This document shows positions 1 through 12,000 of a DNA stretch of 64,000 nucleotides, one piece after another; position 1 is the stretch's first letter, and each line of letters opens with the position of its first letter. The notes beneath the pieces were generated by a model. That model did not search any database. It had not been told where the DNA came from and saw only the letters and a list, made by a program, of their open reading frames with translations. The stretch lies in contig OX359202.1 in NCBI GenBank assembly GCA_947172415.1, positions 6,186,899 through 6,250,898 of the forward strand. Reading direction: 5' to 3'. The DNA comes from Chondrosia reniformis. Its lineage: Eukaryota; Porifera; Demospongiae; Chondrillida; Chondrillidae. The position numbers and the translations under genes are program-made.

Positions 1-43
1 ATGCTAAAATGCTAAAGGACACTGTTATTAATTGGAACCTAAC

Positions 44-2792
44 CTTTCCGAATGTTGGTTTAGGTTTATTAGTAGCAGCTGCTTGGGTATGCTCTAAATT
101 GTCGACTATAACTGCCACAAAGAGACTTGAGAAGGAAAGTGATATGATATGATATTGAATAAATGTATATTTTTTCACATATATATACGTACACATATGC
201 TGGTATAGCTGTTTAGCTGTATGTACATAATATGTAAAAATAATAATCACTGGAAAGTATTACGCCAACCAGCCAAGTGACCGAAATCTTGGATGGGGGA
301 CCGAAGTCTTATTAAATCAGCAACCAGTGATCGCCTCTCAGTCATCCAAGATGGAAAATTCATCAAAGAACCACAGACAGCTGTTTTGCCCTCATTTGGC
401 GTAATACTTTCCAGTTAATATTATTTTGCTTATCATCGTAGCCTTTGCACAGGCCAAGTGCAATTAACTCCCCTTATTTGTACATAATATGTATATACAT
501 TCAGTGTTAAGTAATTTATTGTTTTTGTACATGTACATAATTAGGCCACAAATAACCAGAACGAAATATAGGCCTCTGTTTGGACAAATACATTACATAT
601 ATACAGTGCAAGTTACAATATACTAAGGTAATCTAAATAATATAATATAATTAAATAATTCATATGGCTCCAAGAAAGGACCTAGAAACAAAATGGGCAT
701 ATCATCATAAAGTTTAGGGTATAAAATTCATTTTAAATTAAGGGATTTTTTTATTTAGGCCTCTGTTTTTTAGAAAACGGAGGACAAAGTCTGCATATAA
801 AAGGCCATAGGACTATATACATATATATACATGGCAGTATATATTTTTTATGCATAGTATATATATTATAAGTTGTACATTGGCTTACTTGATAAATATA
901 AATGTCTCCAAAATAATGAATATTAATAAGTAAAAAATAATGTGCCACTGACCTGAGGTGAATGAGCATATACGTATACAAATATATATGAATACATGCA
1001 AAAGACTGCACCAGGATATTTTTGTAAAACTTACATATATGTGCATAACTTACTGGGATATTTTTTTGTAAAATTAGGATATTTTTGTAATACTTACTAG
1101 CTATAGGATATTTTTGTATAACTTACTGCATGGGATATTTTGTATATATACTTACTAGGATATTTTTGTATACTTACTAGGATATTTTTGTATATATACT
1201 TACTAGGATATTTTTGTATACTTACTAGGATATTTTTGTATAACTTACTAGGATATTTTTGTATAACTTACTGGGATATACTTGTACAACATCTGTGTAT
1301 ATGTAGAACCAATCATCAAGTGTTATCAGCTGAAAAAGGGTGTAGCATGCCACGCCCAGATTACCAAACCTCATAGGGTCTACTTCAGCATACAAACCTC
1401 TGCCTATGACTGCAAATACATCTGATATATGCGGGCAGGTTAGGGAACATAATATTATATGTTATGTATGTGTATATTATGTATAAAAGTGAAATAGGTA
1501 GCAATACAAGGATACACAGTACTAAAAAGATCAAAATGGCAATGTTACCAAGAGCTGGAATAGACCTCAATACAGTTGTTACAATTATTTGTAAATTCTT
1601 TAAAAATCTATATAAAAATATAAATATATGTAGCATATAAATGTGATATATATACTCACTATTTGCTGCATGGAATGTAAGTTGCCCACTCTATATAATA
1701 CCTTATTGTGCGAAGTACACGCAGTGCCCTTAGAGCCCTGACTGCCCGAAACACTTTGAGGACCCTGAACACACTTGTGTCGAATGAGCTAATGTTCTGT
1801 ACAATGAGTGGAGTGACAAAGTCCACAAAACTGACTAAAACTATGAGAAAATCTGTGAGAGCTGTTAAGGAATGGAAATAATTCATTTGTCATGCATATA
1901 GTATATTTGATTTGGTTTGGTTTGGTAAGCTTATTTAAACAGGGAAAGCCTTTAGCCAGTGACTACTATTCTAGGCACCCTGTATAATACAATAATACAA
2001 AAATACAAAAAAGCAGTTCTGAGATTAAAATAAGTAAGAGTCATGTAGATATAATAAATATAAAAGGAATATTGATATGTACTATATACATACTTATATA
2101 GTACTGTATCTGTACACATATATATATATAATAATAATGATGATAACAATAATTAATACGGATACCAAAGACATTCCAACCAAGCTTGAAATATCTCAAT
2201 CGCCACACATACAGTTTCAGTAGTAGTTCCATGATGTAGACAGCTAGGAAGCAATTGTCAATAATAGCTATATACCAACCTACGTATATTGGTAAAGAAT
2301 ATTTTGAAAATGTTGTACATACCGCAATATTTTCAGGCTGTGAATATAATATAGGAAGTTCATGCAATAATATACTTATCCAAATGTCCAATGCATTCAC
2401 TTTTATTATTTTGGACAAACCTGACTTTGCCATTATCTCCTCTGAAGTCTGTATTCCAATGAGTATTGTATTTATGAAAATGAGCAATAAAATGCCAAAG
2501 CTAAACGCCTTATGCTCAGTGAGTTCAAAGAGAAAGATTCGAAACTCGTCTCTACCTGATTCTATCAAGTCACGTTCTTCGTTTCTGTTGAAGTGTTACA
2601 AGCATAAATAATCTTATATACAACAAATTAATAAGTGGGTTTTATAGACCTCATTAAATCTTCTTTATCGATTTCATCTTCCAGATCGGCGTTAAATGCT
2701 ACAGTAGAAAATCTAGCACGTTTTTGCTTGCTTAAGAAAAGCAATTTTGTTCCACTATTGCTACTTGAACTGCTTGCTGACGTAGAACTCAT
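44..2792 (-). CDS. CATSPER: CatSper-family cation channel alpha subunit (partial, 3' end outside window)
   Basis: Pore subunit of the sperm flagellar Ca2+ channel. Eight exons keep phase exactly: 2792-2650, 2584-2421, 2267-2166, 1861-1702, 1607-1516, 1421-1282, 947-889, 125-44 (314 codons). The spliced product has one six-helix ion-transport domain: S1 (FGILLLIFINTILIGI), S2 (CFLAVYIMELLLKLYVW), S3 (DFLIVLVSFVDFV), an arginine-rich S4 (RVLKVFRAVRALRALRVLRTIR spans it), S5, a pore loop with filter TLDDW, and S6 running into NLFVAVIVDNLE. The single domain and the TxDxW filter are CatSper hallmarks; the FGNLGVACYTLF stretch looks closest to CatSper3/4, but I cannot fix the paralogue. The start is the ATG at 2792, after which MSSTSASSSSS begins a short cytosolic tail. 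The C-terminal tail lies left of the window. Confidence 0.88.
249..415. mobile_element. Short foldback/MITE-like element in a CatSper intron
   Basis: Perfect 20-bp terminal inverted repeats (actggaaagtattacgccaa at 249-268 and its complement at 396-415) bound a 167-bp segment with no coding capacity. It lies in the intron between CatSper S6 exons (888-126). No clear target-site duplication is visible, although both flanks are A/T rich. Confidence 0.6.
1014..1282. repeat. Degenerate tandem repeat at a CatSper exon end
   Basis: About ten imperfect units of roughly 22 bp built on ggatatttttgtata-cttacta lie in CatSper intron 6 and reach the donor at 1281-1280. On the minus (gene) strand each unit contains tagtaagta, which resembles a 5' splice site. 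Confidence 0.7.
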
Positions 2793-3038
2793 TTTGTGAA
2801 ACTCGTTCGCGAGGATACGATATAGCAGCTGCTATCTGACCATCACGTACATGGAGGAAGAAAATTTCTTTTTCGTCAAATTTTATGAGATGTACTTTAG
2901 GGGTGTCTGTGAGTGCTGATACCAAATCTTAGCTTCACGTTTCTCAATTTGAGAGAGCAAATATACATAAAAAGATTGCAGGCTTATTTGTCGAGTTCCA
3001 TTGTCGATCAGATTATCGCGATCGTACTCAGTAAGAAA
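2793..3038. promoter_or_regulatory. Shared divergent promoter region, CatSper / GCC2
   Basis: 246 bp separate the divergent start codons of CatSper (-) and GCC2 (+). There is no room for separate long promoters, so the interval probably serves both. No TATA box was identified. Confidence 0.45.
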
Positions 3039-6000
3039 ATGGAGTTTTTATCGGGACTGAAGAAGGCGTACGAAACGATTGAAACTGAACTTAACAAATC
3101 TCTAGGTACGAACGAAGAAGAAGAAAATGTTAATCCAAGGAGTAAAGTATCAAAGGGTTTATCCGATGAAGTTACAGCTATGAGTGAACCTGAGAAAAGG
3201 GGCAACGAAGATTCAGAGAAAAATGTGGTTCGTAGATATTTCATTGCTTTTTCAGTTAAAGATTTTGTGTCTGAAGGCAGGAGTTCCTGAGCGATAGCGC
3301 AGCCCCCTGGGTTCGCTGTGGTTGTGACATCGCTCAATAACTTCTACTTACTCATATCAAATCAGGATTTTGTATGAATATTTAAAATTGTAGTCTATCG
3401 ATGCAAGTGAGGGGTGGGGCAGCTGGGGCGAAACGGATTCGAATAGCCAGACCTTCAAGACTACCAGCACTCCTTCCAGGAAAGCAGCTCTTGACGCACA
3501 AAAGTCGAATAATAGAGGACCAATGAAGCTGGGGAGGAGTGTAACGTAAGATGGACCATATGACCGTAGATGCAATAGCTTTACTTTTTCACTAATACAG
3601 GCCATCGCCATCACATAAAAGATCTTCAGCAGCTCCAACAGCAGCTGAAAAAATCAGCCCTTCCCCGAAATCTCCTCCTTTGCCAGACGAAGGAGAACCA
3701 GAGACAGCTAAGTCCTTGGACTCAAGCAACTCCAAGACTATTGCTACCACTCCCCAGACCTCATCCACCACTCCCCAGACCTCATCCACCACTCCCCAGA
3801 CCTCATCCACCACTCCCCAGACCGCAGCTCCTCCTACCAAAGACCTAGTCACTCCTTTAACAACGGACACCTCAAGGAACAGAACTGTAAGCTAATATGA
3901 ACCAATATATAAATATATACCTGTGTCTTATGTATAGTGCACATACATGCATAGCTAGAGAACTTGCCACGCGAGGAGCTCGTAAAATATGTAAAGAAGC
4001 AGGCTCAATTGGTGCAGAAATTGAAAGTAAAATGTGATGGTGAGTCTAAAGGATAGGAATTGCTCCCTTCCCTTGAAATAACGGGTTCTCTTGAGACAGT
4101 CAAGCATTTGGTTCTTGAACTTGCAGTTAAATCTTCTCAACTTTCAAATATTAGATTTAACAAGAGAAATGGAACAGCTAAAGTCTGTGGCCCAAATAGG
4201 AGGGGCACACCATGCCAGAGACAGGCAGAGTGAAGCTCTCATTGAGGAGCTGCAAGTCATGAAAACAGAGAGTGATAAAATGAAGGAGGAAAATCAGAAA
4301 CTGAAACGGCTCTGCCGGGAATTGCGCAACAAAAAAGAGGTTTGTTGCCTAGGTTACCCAACAGCTGGTATACAGAACTTCCATCTGCTCTTTGTGCATG
4401 GTAACAGGACATGGAATGCTCTCTGGAAAGCTTGAAGACCAAACTAACTTGCACACAAGAGTTACTGGAACAAGAACAGTCAAAGACCAAGGAGGGAAAT
4501 GTCAGCAGTATTGTTCATCCTCTTACTAGCAGGGTGACTAAATGCCTCTTTTATGGACACACAGGTGAACCAGCAAGAAGAAGAAGAGAATGATCAAGTA
4601 AGCAAATTGGAAGAGAAACTGAGAAATCTTGAGGACCAGTCCAAAGAGAGAGAAGAAGACTTTCAAACCAAACTGAATGTGAGCTACTCTGATGCAATAC
4701 AGATAATACAGAGTAGATACACATATATTATACATGCATGTTGAATATGGGACAGGTAACAGTGTGTCTTTGTGTTACCATAGAAACTGGCCAAAAAACT
4801 GAAGAAATCTCAAGAATGTAGCAAAAAACATGAAGACCATTTGTTTGAAGAGAAAACAAAATTTTCTCTGTTGCAAGAAGACAATTTGTCATTGCAATCG
4901 GAAATTGAGGTACATACGTATATCCCATTTAGTGTCACATTTATATGTATTATATAATTGCGTAATCTTCTCAGTCGATGAAGCAAGACTTGAAGGTGTC
5001 CCTCTCAGACAAAGAGAACCTCGAGTTGCAGCTTAAGAGGCTCACAGAGGAGGGAGAAAAGAAGGAGAGGTTGATAGAGGAGACAGACTTACTTCAGATG
5101 CAACTGAAAGAGAAGATTCAGATGCTAACTGAAGAAAATGAGAAAATGGCAGAGAGAACAATAAAGTGTGAAGAGCTTGAAAAGGATTGTAAGGTAATAC
5201 TTTTCAGATCAATTTTGATTCTTACTAAAGCATTTGTGTTCTCTCTTAATATACTAGTATACAGTATGTGTATATACAATCGATACATATACAGTTAATA
5301 CATACGTATGTATATATGTAGAATACTGTCATGTTTAATTACAGACTCTTAAAGAGCAGCTGTCTGAGGTAACAGCAAGCAGGGAGGACCTTCTGAAGAT
5401 TAGGGAGGAGGAGAGTGGAGAGGAAGCTAGGGAGATTGAGTGTTTGTTGAGGAAGAAGGAGAATGAGTTGAGTGAAGTGAAGGAAGAGAGAGACAAACAG
5501 ACTGAAGAGCTTGGAGAAGTTAAGACTCAGTTAGAGGTGTGAAGAGGTTTAAAGGAATCTGTTTCTGTGCCAATTGGGTTAAATTATTACTCTCCTCCAT
5601 ATCTCTTCAGGACTTGTCGCAGAAACTAGTTGATGCTTCAGGTGAAATAGAACTACTCCGGCAGCAACTTGAAGAGTCCGTGGGAGACGTTTCCAAACTG
5701 AATGCTACAACCAGTGATAATAGCACTGAAATTGACAGACTAAAGAGGGAGCTAGCTGAAGAGACCACAGTTAAGGAAGATGCAGTGGAGGAACTACACT
5801 CCTTCAGAGGCCAATTTGAAGATAAAACTCGTGAGCTGGAGGATGCCAACCAGAAGCTGATTGCTCAATCGGCACTCTTGACTGAGCTAACAGACAAGTG
5901 CAATGTAAGTAGTCAGCCTAGAACATATACATGGCTCTTATGTTAAATATCCTACTGGCATATACGCCATCTACATACAGTGCATATACAAAGTTCCTCA

Positions 6001-9000
6001 TGCAGACTAAGTCATAAATCTAGTATTTATCTACTGTTCCCAAATTTCTTAAGCTTTGTGTACATCTCAACTCCCAGGAATATGTTACCAATATCCCTAG
6101 TTATTTTATTGTTTAATTACAGACTCTTAAAGAGCAGCTGTCTGAGGTAACAGCAAGCAGGGAGGACCTTCTGAAGATTAGGGAGGAGGAGAGTGGAGAG
6201 GAAGATAGGGAGATTGAGTGTTTGTTGAAGAAGAAGGAGAATGAGTTGAGTGAAGTGAAGGAAGAGAGAGACAAACAGACTGAAGAGCTTGGAGAAGTTA
6301 AGACTCAGTTAGAGGTAAATAGCATTGTCTCTTATGAAATTCTTCTCTAATATTGCATCATCTTTTTAGGAGGCATTTCAAAGGCTGGACCAGGTTGCAC
6401 TCGAGAGAGAGGATATTTTAAAACAACTGGAAGGCCTACAGGAGACTGTGAACAGATTAAATACCAGTTTGGGGGAGAGAGACCGAGAAATTAGTTCACT
6501 CAGAGAAAAGGCTGAAGGAGATGTGTGGAGACTAGAGGAGTTACAGGAGGAGGCCGACTCTTATAAAGAAGACTTAAAGAATTTAACAGCTGACAAAAAG
6601 GTGAGTTGTGCATTTGAAGTGTAATCCTTGTCTCTGTAGAGTGTATGATATGTTTTTGGTTTGAGTGTCTTGTACTGGCATATCAGCAAGTGGCAGCAGC
6701 ACACCGCATGTGTGCCTGAAGCTAGTGTTCTTGCTCTTTAAGGATGTGGCCCCTGAAGCTGGTGTTCTTGCTCTTTAAGGATGTGGCCCCTGAAGCTGGT
6801 GTTCTTGCTCTTTAAGGATGTGGCCCCTGAAGCTGGTGTTCTTGCTCTTTAAGGATGTGGCCCCTGAAGCTGGTGTTCTTGCTCTTTAAGGATGTGGCCC
6901 CTGAAGCTGGTGTTCTTGCTCTTTAAGGATGTGGCCCCTGAAGCTGGTGTTCTTGCTCTTTAAGGATGTGGCCCCTGAAGCTGGTGTTCTTGCTCTTTAA
7001 GGATGTGGCCCCTGAAGCTGGTGTTCTTGCTCTTTAAGGATGTGGCCCCTGAAGCTGGTGTTCTTGCTCTTTAAGGATGTGGCCCCTGAAGCTGGTGTTC
7101 TTGCTCTTTAAGGATGTGGCCCCTGAAGCTGGTGTTCTTGCTCTTTAAGGATGTGGCCCCTGAAGCTGGTGTTCTTGCTCTTTAAGGATGTGGCCCCTGA
7201 AGCTGGTGTTCTTGCTCTTTAAGGATGTGGCCCCTGAAGCTGGTGTTCTTGCTCTTTAAGGATGTGGCCCCTGAAGCTGGTGTTCTTGCTCTTTAAGGAT
7301 GTGGCCCCTGAAGCTAGTGTTCTTGCTCTTTAAGGATGTGGCCCCTGAAGCTAGTGTTCTTGCTCTTTAAGGATGTGGCCCCTGAAGCTAGTGTTCTTGC
7401 TCTTTCAGGATGTGGCCCCTGAAGCTAGTGTTCTTGCTCTTTAAGATGTGACCTGAATCAGAGCACCTCAAGTTTAACGACATTGGCAGAAGACATGCAT
7501 TCTCTCGCTAGAGAGTGTGAACTATGATTCATCTTTATAGCTAGTCTCTTTGTAATGTAGTGTATGTTTGATATAGTTTTTGTGTCAATGGTGTTCAATT
7601 TTTGTAATTTACTGAGCTCCCTATAAACTAGCCCCATTGAGCCAAGTGATTATACTGATATCTGATACTGGACATACTTGTGTTTGTAGGCTGCACAGGA
7701 AGAGGTGTCTTCATTGCAGCAGGAAGTGGAGAGGTTGACTGCTGGACCCAGAGAGTCTGAAGAGGTAGCAGAAGATCTGAAGCAGTCACCTCAGCAGAAC
7801 AAGGCAGAAGAAGTGGAGAAAGTGAAGGAGATGGAAGAGCAGTTGACGGAGAGGAACAGGGAGGTGAAGGAGATGGAAGAGCAGTTGACGGAGAGGAACA
7901 GGGAGGTGAAGGAGATGGAAGAGCAGTTGACGGAGAGGAACAGGGAGGTGAAGGAGATGGAAGAGCAGTTGACGGAGAGGAACAGGGAGGTGAAGGAGAT
8001 GGAAGAGCAGTTGACGGAGAGGAACAGGGAGGTGAAGGAGATGGAAGAGCAGTTGACGGAGAGGAACAGGGAGGTGAAGGAGATGGAAGAGCAGTTGATG
8101 GAGAGGAACAGGGAGGTGAAGGAGATGGAAGAGCAGTTGACGGAGAGGAATAGAGAAATTAAGGAGATGGAATCTCAGATACAAGAGCTACAACGTCAAA
8201 TAGTGACTGTTACCAGTAGAAATGAAGTAGGTATAAGCAGTTCTGAATTTCAGGTATCACCCGTCTTATTCTCTTTTCAAAATACAGCTTCTAGAAGCAT
8301 CACTTACTGAAAGTAAAGATGGTATGGAGCAACTTTCCCAGGAGCTTAGCGACAAGAAGGCAGTCCTAGATGATGCTATAAGAGAGCTTTCAGACTTGAG
8401 GAGTGAGAAGGAGAGTCTAAGTATTCAGTTGGAGGAGAAGGCAAGGCAGTTAAACAGCCTTAAACAAACAATCTCTTCAGAACAAGCTGAAAAGGAAAGT
8501 GTTCTGCAAAACAATTTAGTAGTGAGTTAACATCCTTACCATATGCTGTGTTATATTGATATACTCATAGTATAACATGTATAATATTTAATCCTTATTA
8601 AAATTTGCATATAGGAACTTCAGAAGCAGTTGGACACTTCACAGACTGAATTGGAGTCAACAAGGAATGATGTTGCCCATAAAAATGAGAAAATTAAGGT
8701 GCTGCAGCTCAATAGGGTAGTATTCATTTGTGGTACTACACCTAGTACCTCTTAATTAGATCACTATTGTCTCCATTCCTGTGTGTGTGGCACCTGATGA
8801 ATAGTCTACAGAACATTGTTAATTAGGAATACTGCTCCAGTTGAATGCATCTTGTTCTTTTTGCAGAATATGGAAGAGAAAATGGCAGAAGATTTGCACA
8901 AATATGAACAGATGCTGAAAGAGTCTGGAGACAAAGATGTGAACATATCCAAAGTGTGTAATGGCTGACATTACGTTTCCCCCCCTCCTCCCATCATCTC

Positions 9001-12000
9001 CCCTCTCCCTCCCCTTCCCTCCCATCATCTCCCCTCTCCCTCCCCTTCCCTCCCATCATCTCCCCTCTCCCTCCCCTTCCCTCCCATCATCTCCCCTCTC
9101 CCTCCCACCTTTCGCCCCCTTCCCCTTCCCTCCCATCTTCCATCCTTCTCTCATATTTAATATAAAGGTTCTGTTAAATATGCTCCAGGTGCAAGGTGAC
9201 TCTGACAGGCTGAGAGGAGAGCTAGTGAAGGCCAAAGAGGAGCTAACCAGACTGAGGGAACAGCTGGAGAGATCGCAGAAGGTGAGTAACTTCATTTCAT
9301 TGCACATCAGTGTGTGTCACCTTTAGATGCCGGCTCCAGGATGTGAAGTCCAGCAACCTGATTGACCTGGAACTGGCAGACTACCAAAGAACTGTTGAAG
9401 ATTTGGAGACCAAACTAGCTACCAAGGAGAATGAACTGGAAAGAGCCAAGGAAGATTTACTAAAGGAACAGCAAGCTGTCAAAAATTCAAATAAACAGAC
9501 AGGTACACAAACAGACAGGTACACAAACAGACAGGTACACAGACAGACAGGTACACAAACGGACAGGTACACAAACAGACAGGTACACAAACAGACAGGT
9601 ACACAAACAGACAGGTACACAAACAGACAGGTACACAAACGGACAGGTACACAAACAGACAGGTACACAAACAGACAGGTACACAAACAGACAGGTACAC
9701 AAACAGACAGGTACACAAACAGACAGGTACACAAACGGACAGGTACACAGACGGACAGGTACACAGACAGACAGGTACACAAACAGACAGGTACACAAAC
9801 AGACAGGTACACAAACAGACAGGTACACAAACGGACAGGTACACAAACAGACAGGTACACAAACAGACAGGTACACAAACAGACAGGTACACAAACAGAC
9901 AGGTACACAAACTGACAGGTACACAGACAGACAGGTACACAAACAGATACTGGTTGCTGAGGAACTGTCTTCCCATTTTAGATCAACTAGAGGAACAGAA
10001 GGTAAAGATGAATGAAGTGACAACCAAACTAAAAGGGATGCTTGTAAAGACAAGAAATGAACTGACAGAGAGTAAGAAGAAAGGGCTTGAGTTGGAGGAC
10101 AAGATCAAAGAGCTGGAGAGACAGATAGAGGAAGGCAAATTGGAAAATGATGAGACAAAGGTCAATCCAATTTATACATAATACTGCCTCGTAATAATAC
10201 ATATTAAATGTATACATCCAAAGATAAAGTATATAGTAACATGCCTATATATATGTACTGTATATGCATAAACTGATATACGTATGTTCAGATACTGTAT
10301 TTATACATATAAGAATCAATATAGAATATATATTTTTAATGTTGTTATATTTAGGTAAAAGTGGCTGAGTTGACCAGAAGTTTAGAATCCTCTGCCAGCC
10401 AGCACAGTTCATCTGTGGACACTCTTAGAGCTGCCCTCAGACACCAGGAGAACCGGACAAGAAGCCTCCAGGAGGAGCTGCTCAGAACCCAAGAGACACT
10501 GAAGGAGAGAAAAGAAGAGTTTGACAGTTATAAGGTTGGCCTTAAAGCGTGTTACAAGACAGAATGTAACAAGCCTTCCTCTTCAGGTCCGAGCGCAGAG
10601 TGTACTGAAGTCTCGAGCCTCTGATCCTACTACTCATGTAATGGAAGGAGATCTGAGGTGAGGGAGGTTGTATCATAATTCTTAAATATCTAATGAAGTT
10701 CATTCCTGCATTATACTATATTTTAGGAAGTCATACGAACTTCAGTTGGCTCAGTTACGAGATGAACTCAAGAATACCAAGTGAGGTCTTTTAAACTAGA
10801 AGTGGTTGCTCAACTGCAGACATTTTTCTGTTGTTGCCATAGTGACCACTTAAAGGTAACCTTGACAGACTTGGAAGAGCTAACTGAGGAGCATAATCAG
10901 CTGGCAGGACGCCATGAACAGGTTTGCAAACTGAAATAGTCTCCTCAACTGGTGCAGTGCCACTCTATTCTGTAACCCGTCCAGGTATTATTGGAGAGTG
11001 AAGAGAGTGAGGGTAAGTGGAAGAGAAGGCATTCCTTGTTACAAGAGCAGCTGTCTTCAGTGGAGCAGGGCAAGGATGAGCTCATTAATAAACTGCAAGA
11101 AGAGATCAACCATGTTTCACAAGTGTACAAGGTGAGCCACTCAAAGAATCTGTTCTCATATAATATGTGTAAGTCCAACCCAGCTGACAATTTTGTAATC
11201 CTTATTCACATTTTCATACATTTGCATAATTTTCAAATCAGGATACTAATTTCCTATTGCTACAAATGTATTTCTCTATCTCTCTCTGTACAAGTGTGTA
11301 TCTACAAATGTCTATCTCTCTCTCTGTACAAGTGTGTATCTACAAATGTCTATCTCTCTCTCTGTACAAGTGTGTATCTACAAATGTCTATCTCTCTCTC
11401 TGTACAAGTGTGTATCTACAACTGTAGGACCAGATCAGATCGCTGCAGCAGAACCACAGAGCACAGGTAGACAGTTTCAAGGAGGAGGTACACCAGCTGC
11501 AGCAAGACCTTGAGATCTCGCACAAGGAGCAGGAGGATGCTCTGAAACAGGCCAGACAGAGAGAGATGTCTGCACACAAAGGGATGGTGAAGGTGGAAGG
11601 ACGATATGAAGCAGAGGTACCACCTCCACAAATGATTAAACTGTAATTGTATTCCCAAATCAACATGATACACTGACACTTTCTAGCTCCAGCTAGTATT
11701 TATGGTATGAATGTGTGTATAGTTTTAAGAAGGTAGCTATGTAAATAGAGCATTGTCATGGCAACACTTAGAGGGAGAACGCTGGCAGCTTTGACTAGTT
11801 GTCCTGAGTTTATTCATAGTAGTTGCTTCTTTTTTACACTTGAAGTCACAGTTGTGGTTTTGATTATCACTTGAATCATCCATATATTACTTGTATAGGG
11901 GATGGAAAATCCACAATCTGATTTCAGCTTGGATAGGTTTTCTCGATCCCATTCTCATTCTAGCGAACAACTAGTAAGCAAATCTGCAATGGAAATTGAT

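Noticed and set aside
751-888. Alternative CatSper 3' exon ending soon after S6
   Set aside because: It would truncate S6. The exon at 125-44 restores NLFVAVIVDNLE in phase.
6715-7445. Regularly spaced 37-bp repeats resembling a CRISPR array
   Set aside because: Units are contiguous with no unique spacers, lie in an intron of a eukaryotic gene, and have no cas genes nearby.
9381-10053. Several long Cys/Leu/Val-rich minus-strand open frames across the GCC2 16-bp array
   Set aside because: They are frame-open only because the 16-bp repeat lacks stops in several frames; the array is intronic and antisense to GCC2.
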